Below, piece by piece: positions 33,548 to 46,307 of a DNA stretch of 64,000 nucleotides (position 1 is the stretch's first letter; every line of letters starts with the position of its first letter). The translations under genes and the position numbers were made by a program. The stretch comes from Yamagishiella unicocca (taxonomy: Eukaryota; Chlorophyta; Chlorophyceae; Chlamydomonadales; Volvocaceae). The DNA lies in assembly GCA_003116995.1 (NCBI GenBank), contig BDSL01000088.1, positions 186,001-250,000 of the forward strand, given 5' to 3'. The notes under the pieces were generated by a model. It was not told where the DNA came from. It ran no database searches and worked only from the letters and a program-made list of their open reading frames with translations.

Positions 33548-36500
33548 TTAAGGCCTCCTGCCAAAGATACTCCCCGTTCCCGCCATGGAACCGCGGCCGC
33601 TGCTGCCCACCGCCACCGCCTCCAGCTTCCCCTGGAGCGCCACGTGGCGGTGGAGCACCCGCTGCACGCGCCGCATGGCGTCCACGGCTCCAGGGGCGCC
33701 GGACTCCTGGGCGCGACTGGGGCCGGGAGGAGGGAGGACGCGATCGGGGTTCTGGTGGTGTAGGTAGTGGTGGTTGTGGTGGTCGTGATCCCCCGTGACG
33801 TACGGTTCCTCCCCTCCCCTCGGCCTCCCCTTTCCTCGCCTCCCCTTTCCGCGCCTCCCCTTTGCCTCGCCTCCCCTTTCCTCCCTCCCCTTTCCTCCCC
33901 TCCTCCCTCGCCTGCCCTCCCCCCTACTCACAGGTAATACCGCGCCGCTGTCGCCAAGTCCGCGCTGCCGCTGCTCCCCACCCCGCCGCCTCCACCTCCG
34001 CCCTCCCCGGGCAGCTCCCCCGCCTCCGCCATCTGGCCCAGCACCATGAGCGAGGCACCGTACCCTCGCCGCCCCGCCGCCTCCCACAGCGCCACCGCCG
34101 CCGCCTGCTGCCCCATGGACCACTGCCAGCCCGCCAGCCAGTGCTGCGCCGCCGCGTGACCCAGCGCCGCCGCCGCCGCCATCAAGTCGGCGGCGGCGCG
34201 CCGGGACCGCTGCGCCCGCTCCGCCGGCTGTTGCAGCTCCAAATCCAGACGCGCGAGCGCCGCCGCCATGGCCCCCCCGTCACCACTGACGCCGCCGTCT
34301 AAGGAGGAGCTCTCACTGCCGCCGCCGGCTGCGCCGGCGGCGGCGGCGGCGGCGGCTCCGCCGCCTCCGCCGGCCTCCGCCAGCAGCTCCCGCGCCTGCC
34401 GCCGCAGCCTCTTCAGGCCGCGGACCGGCTGCGGCGTGACTTGACCGCCGGCTGCGACGGTGGCGGCGGCGCTGAACAGCGGACCCGCGGGTCGGCGACA
34501 GGACTCGAAGTCCAGCCGACAGAGCTCCTTGGCGAAGGCCACCGCCGTCGCCGTCGCGGGACTGTCCAGGCCGTCGGCGCCGCCGAGGCCGCTGGTGGCC
34601 ACCGCCGCCGCTGCCGCCGCCGCGCCCTCCGGTCCGGAGGTGCCGGCGGCGCCCGCCAGGGTAGCCAGCAGCTCTCCCACCTGGTCGGTGGAGGAGGAAC
34701 GGGAAAAGCCGTGTACGAAAGGGGAAACCATTTAGGAAAAGCCGTGTACGAAAGGGAAAACCGTTTAGGACAGACGTTTGGAAGGTGCATGAATGACGAG
34801 ACGCGGAGGAGAACGGGTGGTGAATCGCGTCAACGAGGGGGATGAGGGGGAGAAAGGAATCAATCAACCAGGCCGGGCGGTGTTCAGCACCGGGAAGCTG
34901 CCTGAAGCCGCACACGCCTACGTGGAGGGGCCAAACAGCTGCTCCCCGTTCATGTGCTCACCGCCGTCGCACCTCCCAACCCGCATGCCAAACCCAAACC
35001 CAATGGCCCCCGCCCGACCTCCGTCTTTTCCTCACCCAAGTTCTCCAGCATGCATCTCAAAACTCTATCCTAAACAGTTCTTCCCGCATCCACGGGTCTT
35101 CCTTGAACCCCCCCCGTTCATGTGTTCCAGAGCTTACCGCACGACTGTCCGCCCCCGTGCTGCTGCCGCCGTCACCCCCGCGATGCCGCCCGCTGCGGGT
35201 GCTGTTGCGGGTGCTGACGCCGCCGCCGCCATCACCGTCGCCGTCACCGCCATCGCCGCCTCCGTCGCCGCCAGTGATCTCCTCGCCGCCGTCGCGGCTG
35301 CGACTTGTGCCTGTACCTGTACGGCTGCCGCCGCCGTCGCCGCTGGCTCCCCTCACAATGCTGGCCGTGCGGCTGGCAGGGTTCGCCGCCTCTCGCTGGC
35401 CGCCAGGGCTCGTCAGTGCCGCCGCCGCCGCCGTCACCGGCGTCGTCGTACGGACCTCCAACACCGCCGCCTGCCGCTCCGCCAGCTGCGCCAGGCACCA
35501 TAAGGCCTCCGCCTCCACGGCCGTCGCCGCCGCCGCGGCGGCGCCGCCGCTCTTGCCGCCCGTGTCCCAGCCGTCGCCGCCGCCGTCGCCGCCGCCGGCG
35601 GTCCCCCGCGGCGCCGCCGCGGCGTTCAGTACGGCAGAGCAGAACGCGTCCACCGCCGCCGCGGCCGCGCTACGCTGGAGGTGCAGGTGGCCGGCCCGCA
35701 GCGCGGCGCGAGCGTGACCGCGACTAGCCGCCTCGCCGAAGCACCGAAGGGCCTCCGATTCCAGCTCGTCCCTGTACGGCGAGGGTACGACAACGGGCCC
35801 CCTGCCCGAGCCCGCGCCTGGGCTCAGCTCTGACAGCAGCCTGCCGCTGCCGCCGCCCTTCTGCTTCAGCTGTTGCAAGTAACACACACCCAGGTTATAC
35901 CAGGCGGAGGGCGAGCCCCCCTGGGCGGCTCGCTTGAAGAGCGCCTTGGCAAGCGAAAGGGGGGAGACAGGGTCGCCGGTGCCGCCGCCGCCGGCCGCCG
36001 CCGCGGCAGCGGCGACGCTGCCCCCCGCCCAGCCCCGAGCGCCGTAGCCCCTTGCGCCGCCGTTGCGGTGGTTGGCTCCAGGGGGGCTGCCGCCGTTGGC
36101 CGCGACGATGCCGCCCCGCCCGTCCAGGATCATCTTGGCCAGGTTGTTGGCGGCGGTTGGGCAGTTGCGCTGCGCGGCGGCGGCGTACAGCTGGGCGGCC
36201 CGCGCCTCATCCTGCTCGATACCCAAGCCGTGCTCCTGCGAACCGCATTTGGGGTTTTAGGGTCTTAGGGTGCGCAGGTCATGTCGGGTAACGCTGCTGC
36301 TGCTCAGGCGGCCAGTTAGGGTATCGCCAAGGGAAGTGCTGCTCACCGACGTTTCCGGCTTCGCCTAGAGCACTGCCGTCCCGAGACGCGTTCCCCCTCT
36401 CACACCTCGCAGTACCCCCATGCAGTAACTCCCATCTGCCATCCCCCCCTTGGCCTCTCGCATCCGACCCCCTCTTGCGGGGGTTATATCTTATAACCCC

Positions 36501-39500
36501 CTCCCCCTTGGTCTCTCGCAAACCCCCCGCCCCCGCCACCTCCCACCTCCCCTCCCTTGGTCCCTCCTCACCAGCAGGTATGCAAAGGCGGTGGTGGCGT
36601 CCCTGTGCCCCCCCGCCGCCGCGGTGCTGTAGTGGCGGGCGGCAGCGGGCAGGTCGGGGCGGCCGGCGGGCAGCCCCTCGCCGCGCTCCGCCATCTCGCC
36701 CAGGGCGGCTTGAGCGTCCACGGAGCCACCTGCGCCCGGGGGGTTGGTTGGGTGGTTGTAACGGTTGGAGTGGTTGGAGTGGTGGTTTGGGTTGCGACTG
36801 GGTTGGGTACTTGCCACCGAACTCAGCCGGGCCCCCTGCTGCAACTTGCAAGCCTCCTAGTGTAGACCGGCTGACTCCTAGGCCACCGCCGCCACAACTG
36901 GCACCCATCCCCCCCCGCGCGCAGGGTGTTGGGTCCTCGGATCAGGGCCTCCAGAGACGCGGGCCCTATGCCGCCGCCGCCGCCTGCGGGACGCAAATCC
37001 CCCCTATGCCCTATGCCGCCGCCATCTCCCCCCCGCGCCAATCTGCGGGACGCTAAGGGAGGAGGCAACCCGCATCCGTACCCCCAAACGCACCCAGGGG
37101 CAACTGCCGTACATCCCAAACCCTAGATCGAGGGGCAACAGATTCGCAACCGGGCCGTCCCCATCACCGCCCTGCCTGGAGCGTTTCAGTCCCCGGACTC
37201 ACCGAACTCCCCCGAACCCCTCGCTGCCCCCCTCCCCTCGCTGGCCCCTCCCCTCGCTGCCCCCCTCCCCTCGCTGCCCCCCCCACGCACCTCTGAGCGC
37301 CGCCTGCAGCAGCAGCCCCCTCGCCACCGCGCCGTCCCGCGCATCCCCCCACCAGCCTGCCCGCACCAGCGCCGCCAGCTCCACCGCCGCCGCCCAGTCG
37401 CCACCCTCCACCGCCTCAGACAGCAGCTCCGCCCTCCGCAGCGCCGACTCCCCCGGGACCACGTACGGCGCCGCCGCCCCCGCCTTCCTCCCAGTGCTTC
37501 GGCCGCCTGACGCCGCGGCGGCGGCGCCACCGCCTCCGACGCCCTCCTGGAAGGCCATGCCGGCGGCGGCGCCGCCACCGAGCAGATCCGCATCCAAGCC
37601 CGCCAGCGCCGCCAGACGCTCGTACGACAGGGCAGGCAGGCGGCTCGAGCCGCCGTCGCGGGAGAAGCCGCGCGGCCCCCCCGCCGCCGCCGTCCCTCCC
37701 CTGCCCGGCGTCAGCACGACCTCGGCTTCACGAGACGGCAGCGGCAGCGGCGACGCCGACCGCCGTACACTGCCACCTCCGCTGTCGGGGAACGGACCGT
37801 CGGCGGCGTCCTCCCATCTGCCGCGGAAATTGCTCATCAGCTGCTGTGCGCCTCCGCCGCTGAGGCCCCGGCCTCCGCTGCCACCACCTCCGCTGCTGTT
37901 GCCTCCGCCTCCGCCGCCGTACAGTTTGTAGTACTCGGGCAGCTCCTCCCCTGCCTCGCCCTCGTCCTCCTCCTCGTCGTCTTCCTCCTCCTCCTCCTCC
38001 TGGCTGTATTTCGTCAGGTACGCGGGCTGCGCACGTTTCTGCGACCTGGCCGGCGCGGGCTGCTGTGCTTTGTAGGTGTAGGTCTGGTGCGAGCCACCAG
38101 TGCCCTCATCGTCCAAGCTCTCGTACAGCTCGCCGTTGTCGCCGAAGCGCACGCGTGACAAGGAGCCCAATCCCCTGACGGAGCTGACGCCGCCGATGCC
38201 GCCGCCGCCGGCAGCAGCACCAGCAGTGGCAGGTTCAGCGGCGGCGGCGGCAGAGTCCTGCGCCACCACCAGCATCGGCGGCTGCGAACCGTTGGCTCGC
38301 GGCTGTAGCACCAGCGCCCCCGACGGCGTCGTGTGGGCAGCCAGCGGCTGTAGCATCATGATACTGCCCGGGGCGGCCCCGGGGACTACTGCCGCCGAGG
38401 CGACGGCGGACTGCGGCGGCGGCGGCGCCAGCGGCGAGTACCAGCCGCCGCTGGCGCCGCCGCTGCTCAGCGCCGGGCGGTCAAAGTAGGAGCTGATGTC
38501 GGGGACGCCGGAGCCGTTGGACAGGCCAGGGGAGAGGAGGGGCCGGGAGCCCAGCAGGCCGCTGCCGTACCCGCCGCTGCCGCCGCCGGAGCTCGAGAGG
38601 TCGCGGTAGGCGCTGGTGGCGGTGTGGAGTGACGGCGTGGTGAGGGGGGAGAAGTACCGGTAGGTGGGGGCCGGCGGCCGGGGGCCGGCGTACGGCGAGC
38701 CCGCCAGCTCGTCGCTATGCGTACGGGTCGGGCGCGACGGCGCCGCGCTACGGCTGCGGTACGGCAAGGTGTAGGGGGCGGCGGCGGGAGGGCTCCTGTA
38801 CGGCATCGGCTGGGGCTGGGGTTGCGGCGCCAGGGGAGGGTAGGAGTAGGGGTAGGGGTAGCCCAGTGGCTGCTGCTGCTGCTGCTGCAGCTGTTGTTGT
38901 TGATGATATTGCTGCTGCATCAGCTGTTGCTGCTGCATTATCTGCTGCTGCTGTTGTTGTTGCTGTTGCATGGCCTGTTGCTGCTGTGACAAGTAGTACC
39001 CGCCGGCAGATGCCGGAGGCGGCATCACCACCACCTGCGGCTGCTGCTGCTGCTGCGCTGCCGCCAGCGCGGGGTGCACGACGCGCGCTGCGGCGCCCGA
39101 TGTGGCAAAGGGAGTGTGGGCGCCACCCGAGCTGGTCGCAGGAGTGGGCGGCGCAGGCTGGAGGGCGTTGGCGGGGACCAGGATCGCTCGGGGGCCGCCG
39201 CCATCAGGGCCTTGCGGCAGGTACATCACAACGAACTGCTGCCCCTCGCGGCTGCTGGCGTTACGTCGCGGCGACGCCGACCGCGACGACCGACCCGTAC
39301 CCATCCCAACCGCCTCCGCCGCCTCCGGCGGCGGCGGCGCGTCTGTCGCCGTCGCCGCGTCACTCGTGCGCTGTCGCCGCCGCGGCGACGGCGACCGCGG
39401 CGGAGGCAGCAAAGGCGCCTCCGCCGCCTCCTCAATGAACCGCTGCGCTCGTGCCGCTGCCGCGGGGCCCCCCGGGGACCTGGACATGGAACGGACGCTG

Positions 39501-42135
39501 TCCAAGTACGAGTCCTCGGCCGCCGGCGGCGGCGACGCGGCCCCGGTGTGGGGGCTGCTCATGGCCCGGCGCAGCGCGGAGGTTGTGGCGCCGCCGCCGC
39601 TGCTGCCGGTGGCACCGGTGGCGCCGCCGCCGCTGCCCCCCGGCGTCGCCAGGTCCGGGTGCTGGGCTGCTTCGCGACGCTCGGTGGCCACTGCGGAACC
39701 CTCCTGGAGGGGTTACGGGGCGCGGTACGACGATAATGATACGGTAATGATCATGATAATGAAAATGATACGAGGAGGAGGCGGCAGTGGTTAGCACGAT
39801 GCGGTTAGGAGCTGTCCGGAGCGGCTGCTCCCTGGGGGAGCTATGCGGAGGGGGCTGTGCTACCATGGCTGCCGCAGCTCGGGAGTCTGCAGCCCAGCCT
39901 GGTTTCCAATCCCGTACTCCCTACCGCCTCTTCCATCCTACAAAATACACACCCCTTCCGGCCTCACCAGCATGAACTTCAAAACGTATGTACCAAACGG
40001 TTTCCCAACCGACTTCCCAACCGGCACATGGACTTTCCTCCCCCCCGGCCCCACCTGCAGACTGGCGTACAGTGCCAGCTCGAAGGCGTAGTGGAAGGAC
40101 CTGTGCGCCTCCTCCACCTCCCGCAGCAGCAGCAGCACCTTGTCAGCCGCCTTGCGCTGGGACCTGAGGGGGAAGGGGTTGCAGGGCGTGTGCGGGGGGC
40201 CCGAGGAGACCCAGTTACACGACACAGGAAACGGAGGGCAGAAACGAGCCGGGACGCGGGGAGGGGAAGGAGGGGAGGGGAAGGGGGTGCAGGGCGTGTG
40301 CGGGGGGGGCGCCGAGGGGACCCGGTTACACGACACAGGAAACGGAGGGCAGAAACGAGCCGGGACGCGGGGAGGGGAAGGAGGGGAGGGGAAGGGGGTG
40401 CAGGGCGTGTGCGGGGGGGGCCCGAGGGGACCCGGTTACACGACACAGGAAACGGAGGGCAGAAACGAGCCGGGACGCGGGGAGGGGAAGGAGGGGAGGG
40501 GAAGGGGGTGCAGGGCGTGTGCGGGGGGGGCCCGAGGGGACCCGGTTACACGACACAGGAAACGGAGGGCAGAAACGAACCGAGACGCGGGGAGGGGAAG
40601 GGCGTTTGTCACGTCACACTAGGGTAACGGAACGGGGGGGAGGGGAGGGGGGGCCTGTGTCCCGGAGTGGGGGGAGGCTGTACGCCCTAGCACCTACCAG
40701 TCCCGCTCCCCGGCTCGCCCCCCTCCGCCCCGCCAGCCCCTTCGTTGGTCCACTTACTTGAACGTGAGGCCCTTCTCCGCGAGCGTGCCCAGGTCATACT
40801 TGCACCTGACCGGGGGGAAGGGGGAGAGGGAGTAGGCGTGATGAGTTGGTGACACGACATGGGAAATCTAGCTGGCGCAAGGGGAGGGGGAGGGGGAGAG
40901 AAGAGCGGCGGCGTTCAGCTGGGCGCTAGATGGCGGATAGCTTGCTGGGTGAGTTGGTGGTCGCAAGCAAGGCGTGTGGGACCCGCTGCCCGACGTGCTG
41001 CTGCCGTTCCTGGCTGCCACTACCTGGCACCGAGGCACGTCTCACCGCCAGGCCAGCCGGGTCAGGTCCACCCCCCTCCAGCCCTCCCTGCGCCCCCCTT
41101 TCCCCGTTCCCTGCGCCCCCCTTCCCCCCTTTCCTGCCCCCACTCCCTGCCCCCCGCCGTATTGTTATCGTTCCTTGAGGCGCCACGCCACCTCAACACC
41201 CCACGCACCCCATCCCGTCCCCAGCCGTCCTCCCCGCCCTCCATTCCCCCCTCTCTCCCGTCCGGTTCCCAGCCCTCCTCCGGCCCCTGCAGCAGGGCTA
41301 TCAACCCCCACCCCATCACTCCCTCCCCAGGGCCGGACCCCGTCCCACCCCTCCAAGTTCTCCAGTGCCGAGTGCAGCTCCGAAGCCAGCCTCATCAAGT
41401 GGCTGCCGCGCAGGCGCTCAAAGTCCGCCTCGAACACATCCCAAAGGTACGGCAGCCGCTGCGTTTGGATGGGAGGCCGGGGGTTGCGAGGGTTGCGGTG
41501 CGGCGGGGGCGGGGCACATGGGGGGTTGCGTGGGGCGGTGTGTGTGGGGGGGGTTACCGTGCTAGGCCCCGCGTGGGACAGCGGTCCGGGGGAGGGGGGG
41601 TCGCACGCTAGGTTTATCTGACCAACGATGCTGCATGAGGCTGCAGCTTTTCCACCTACCTGTCGCAACATTGTAATATTTCCGCCCTTGCTTTTCAGCT
41701 AAGCGTTCCGGGCGTTCCTGCGGCTCAGCCTGCTGGCCCCCCCCCGGCCCCCCAAACGTACAGATGCACCGTTGTCGAGGATTCTTACCTGCAGCTCATT
41801 GACCTTGTCCAATACTCTGGCCGCATGACCGCCAAGATGAGTCGTGGCGTAGGTCGAAGCGATCCCGCATATCTGCAAAAGAGGTTTCAATCATGCACGT
41901 CGTGCAGGCAGTCCAAAATGATTTGTCTGTGTGCCGTTGCCAATATGTGGGTCTGTTCTGGCGGTTGTTAAGCAAGAATTGATGCATTTCACGTGGTCTA
42001 AACACTGGCTGCAAGCCTCGCTGTCAGGTCCGGCAGTAGCGTTCTAACCTGGTCGACAAGACGGAACGCCGCCAGAGCTTCCGGCCATGGTAATGGCTGG
42101 AAAGCGTATACGCTCTTTGATTTTGTTTGGCCCAT
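33548..42135 (-). CDS. Sel1-like repeat protein with N-terminal helical domain (about 1660 aa)
   Basis: Exons in transcript order: 42049-42135, 41789-41872, 41349-41458, 40758-40805, 40055-40163, 37291-39661 (start uncertain, 39661-39690), 36572-36729, 35138-36235, 33932-34680, 33548-33716; phases all join. Residues 1-150 are helical (MGQTKSKSVYAF.., ICGIASTYATTHLGGHAARV, LMRLASELHSALENLE, KAADKVLLLLREVEEAHRSF), resembling a four-helix HeLo/MLKL-N-terminal-type bundle. That is a pattern match, not a proven homology. A long low-complexity middle follows, with Ser/Arg, poly-Gln and an acidic run. Sel1-like TPR-type repeats come last, for example DAQAALGEMAERGEG..AARHYSTAAAGG, DEARAAQLYAAAAQRNC.TAANNLAKM, KALFKRAAQGGSPSAWYNLG, ALRCFGEAASRGHARAAL. 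Such repeats act as scaffolds in signalling complexes. No kinase or transmembrane segment was seen. A further small exon between 40810 and 41348 cannot be excluded. Confidence 0.75.
34750..34793 (+). repeat. Intronic dispersed motif, copy 3
   Basis: Reads ACCGTTTAGGACAGACGTTT then GGAAGGTGCATGAATG, inside the Sel1-gene intron 34681-35137. It is preceded by a direct repeat of AAAAGCCGTGTACGAAAGG at 34706-34760. Confidence 0.7.
35038..35088 (-). repeat. Intronic dispersed motif, copy 4
   Basis: Minus-strand reading AACTGTTTAGGATAGAGTTT then TGAGATGCATGCTGGAG. Same intron as copy 3 but inverted relative to it. Confidence 0.7.
37198..37290. repeat. CT/GC-rich tandem repeat at an intron donor
   Basis: Repeated CCCTCGCTGCCCCCCTCCC-like units at the 5' end (minus strand) of intron 36730-37290 of the Sel1 gene. 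Confidence 0.8.
39967..40015 (-). repeat. Intronic dispersed motif, copy 5
   Basis: Minus-strand reading AACCGTTTGGTACATACG then TTTTGAAGTTCATGCTGG, inside the Sel1-gene intron upstream of its large exon. Confidence 0.7.
40181..40605. repeat. Tandem repeat of about 110 bp, four copies, in the Sel1 gene
   Basis: GCAGGGCGTGTGCGGGG starts at 40181, 40289, 40400 and 40510, each followed by GTTACACGACACAGGAAACG and GGGACGCGGGGAGGGGAAGG. The array lies entirely within intron 40164-40757. Confidence 0.92.
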
Positions 42136-42565
42136 TCAGACAGGATGGGGCCCTGCGTACTGGTACATGTGTCTGGCAGGGTGGCAGCAGCCAAGCTGCA
42201 GGCAGGCGTGTCGCACTTCAGGATTGGCTATTCCTAGTTGCCAGACACTCTTGGCAGGGCCAATAGGCTAAACGACAGTTACGGTTACGGAGGAACCTCA
42301 CGAGTTGGTTGTCGCCAATACTCAAGCTTGGCGCCAACTGGACAGCGTAGTATACACAGCTAAATCTCATAAACTTTCGGAATTTTCCTTGTGTCCATAG
42401 GGTGCGCTCTGGGAACTATTGAAGTCTTTTGGGCCTCCCATATCGTACCATTTGCCGTGCACGCTCTGGTGCATAGCGCTCGCGCCTGCACAATCTTCTT
42501 CCTCTCTTGTGCTTAATCAGCCTAGCCCCGTCCGTTGCGGGTGCCATCAGTTTGCAAAAGCAGCC
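42136..42565. promoter_or_regulatory. Bidirectional promoter region between Sel1 gene and RPS14
   Basis: The two start codons face away from each other and are 430 bp apart, so 5' UTRs and both promoters must fit here unless a 5' UTR intron exists. No TATA box was assigned with confidence. Confidence 0.5.
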
Positions 42566-43833
<1,268 letters not shown>

Positions 43834-43912
43834 AGTGGCGGCAGCCACAGCGGCAAGCGCAGCGTGGGCATGGGCGTGTTCCGCCTTTGCCTGCTTTGCG
43901 TCGTCCTAGCGC

Positions 43913-43917
43913 TGTAA
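43913..43917 (+). promoter_or_regulatory. TGTAA polyadenylation signal of RPS14
   Basis: TGTAA, the usual chlorophycean signal, lies 80 bases past the RPS14 stop in GCTGTAACG. Confidence 0.7.
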
Positions 43918-44996
43918 CGTGAGAGTCGTGCCCGTGACGTGTTTTCAGCACTGCCCCCAGCATCGTCCCCGCCATGGTTTTGTGTCTGCCCGGGTCATAG
44001 CGGAACTCTGCAAATGCTCTGAAGGAGGCAGCTCATCAGCACAGCGGCGGTTCTGGGAAGCAGCTGCGGAGGCACTGGGGCCGACGGATCGCCAGATGCG
44101 ACTTGCACGGCACCTGCCGGGGCCCGAAGGGGAGGGGGGGAGGGGGGCGGTACCCGTGGAAAGGGGAGGGGGGAGGAGGTGGGGGGAGTGCCAATGTGCC
44201 GTGTTGGGCTCTTGGGGGTAATACACAGAGAGGCGCGCGCAGGATGGGTGGGGGGTTGCAGATTGGGGGGGTGTCGCTCAGGCTGCCAGTGCACGCGTCC
44301 GTCCGCATGGGTCCGTTATGGTACGGCAGGTCGGACAAAACATGTGAGGGGGGAGGACAGACATCATCAGTGCCCAGCCTGCGATGGGAATAAACGATTC
44401 AGGTCTGGTCATTACTGGCATGTAACAACTAAATTACGTGCCAGGACATGTCAAGAAGCAAAATAGTCCGCAGGGCAAACGGGAAAAGCCTGTTAATTGG
44501 AGGGTTGGTCTCCGCATGCGGTAGTTGGCGGGTGTGCTTAACAAGCCGCGCCGCTGATGGATCTGTATAAACGCATCCACCAGCCCAAACCCAATCCCCG
44601 GCTTCCGGCTGACTGAATCGCTAAGCACTGTCAAAATTTACACCCTTCACCTCTTCACCCACCCGGCGCTCGAGGGGGGTTGCAATAGTGGGGGGTGGGC
44701 AGTAGGATGCCTGGATGCGTCCAGGGGCTGCTGACCACCGCAACCCCCAGCAGTCTCAGCTGCGCGGAAATTCTGCCCACCGTGCCCATCCTGCCAAGAT
44801 GTATTTCACCAGATGACACAAGACGATAACCGTATACGTGGAATCAGATGCAAAAAAATATCGCTAGGGGCCGATGTATTCGCTGTTCGCTTAATTCACG
44901 ACATTAGTATTTTTTCGCAATCGCCCTGTAGTTAAGGTGGATAATTCTTTCGACTCACTAATTATTCTATAGCAACTGGATTTTGCATGCCACATT
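43918..44996. other. Intergenic, no gene seen
   Basis: G-rich low-complexity DNA at 44120-44280, then more AT-rich sequence just before the next start. No exon or RNA gene recognised. Confidence 0.5.
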
Positions 44997-46064
44997 ATGA
45001 GCGCGGTTGGATTTGACAAGAACGGAAGAGCTCTGGAAACTGCTTCTCGCTCAACCCAAGTCTCCACAGTCAGTGGCACGCCTTCTGCTGGCATCGACCA
45101 ACACCAGGTATGCTCGATTTGCCAATTGATGCGTAGCGGTTTGCACTTCGCGCGACATTTACGCATGGCAGCCGCCGTTCAGCCCGCCAACGCTTAAATT
45201 TGGCACGCGGGTGTGCGCTGATGATGCCTCTGGTCATTAGGCTTGGCATGGCTGTTGTCAAACCATAAAACCTAAGGCCCGTTTCCGCTCGGGCTCTACG
45301 CCGCCGGCAGAGTCGCCGCTACCCACGCCCGAACTAAGACCCCTCGTACTCGTTCAGTACAGCCCTTGGCTTCCTGCACAATCGCATCCTCCTACCAAGT
45401 CGGGAAAGATGCCCCTTCCCTTGTACCCATCCGTCTGCCCTTAAACACGCACCTTGCCGCCGTACCGCGCTCCTCACCCGTTCTCGCCCTCCTTACCGCC
45501 CCCCACCACCCCACCACCGACTCTATAGATCAGACAGCACCAGGTCGCGGTGGCAGAGCTCCGGAGCCTGAAGCAGGGCAGGGTAGGTGGTTTAGGGGAA
45601 GTGGCGAGGCAGGCAGGCTCCGCACCCCCCCGCACACACACATACAGTTCTTACTCCTTGCCGTCTGCCAGCCGCACCGCTACGTGCCCTGGAAATGCGC
45701 CCCACCCACCCACCAACCACCAACCGACCCACCAACCGACGCGCCGCCTCCGCCCAGAGGGTTTATTACCGGAGCGGCGGCGTGTTCCTTGCCTCGACGC
45801 GGGACGAGCAGCTCAAGCTGGTGACAGGTGGGGCCCCTGGTGGAGTGTTATGGTACCTAGGTTCGCGTCGAACAACAGCTGCCCGCCGCCTCGCCCTTCT
45901 GTCCGCCGCCTCACCCTTGTGTCCGCCGCCTCACCCTTTTGCCTTTCGTTTTTGATGCCCCCTCCGCAGACGAGCTCCAGCAGCTGCTGACGGCCTCGTC
46001 ACCAGCCGCAACGGCGCCGGCTGCCACCCCCGCATCGGCTGCGCCAAGGGGGGCTCGGTGCTAG
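44997..46064 (+). CDS. Prefoldin-like protein resembling ASDURF, 104 aa
   Basis: Exons 44997-45107, 45544-45582, 45758-45827 and 45970-46064 join in phase to 104 codons plus stop. After a 37-residue N-terminal segment the protein reads VAVAELRSLKQGR, RVYYRSGGVFLASTRDEQ, LKLVTDDELQQLL, then an Ala/Pro/Thr-rich tail. An amphipathic helix, a Lys/Gly turn, RVY.R..G..FLA and a second helix form a beta-type prefoldin hairpin. The closest recalled match is ASDURF, the small prefoldin-like subunit of the PAQosome (R2TP/prefoldin-like co-chaperone). In mammals it is encoded in an upstream reading frame of ASNSD1; here it is a stand-alone spliced gene. ASDURF is about the same length. Another divergent prefoldin subunit remains possible. 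Confidence 0.65.
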
Positions 46065-46307
46065 TCAGGCGTGACCTCACCAGTGCCCGGCGCTGGGCTG
46101 GAGAGTGATCCCCTTCTCCCCCTCATTCGCGAGCTTCGTGAGCCTCCCTCCCGCTCCTGGCAGTAGCTGCAACAGCAGACGCGGCGACCTCCGCGCACCA
46201 ACGGGTGCGAGCAGCTAGTATTGCGGTGGGAGCAGCGGCAGCAGCAGGAGTAGCAGGACAAGGAAGAGAGCACGGGCGTGGTGCTTGGTAGAGCCTGCAC
46301 AGCCAGC

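Noticed and set aside
40140..40622. Open frames with TRHRKRRAETSRDAGRG repeats
   Set aside because: They lie in the intronic 110-bp tandem array; not protein-coding.
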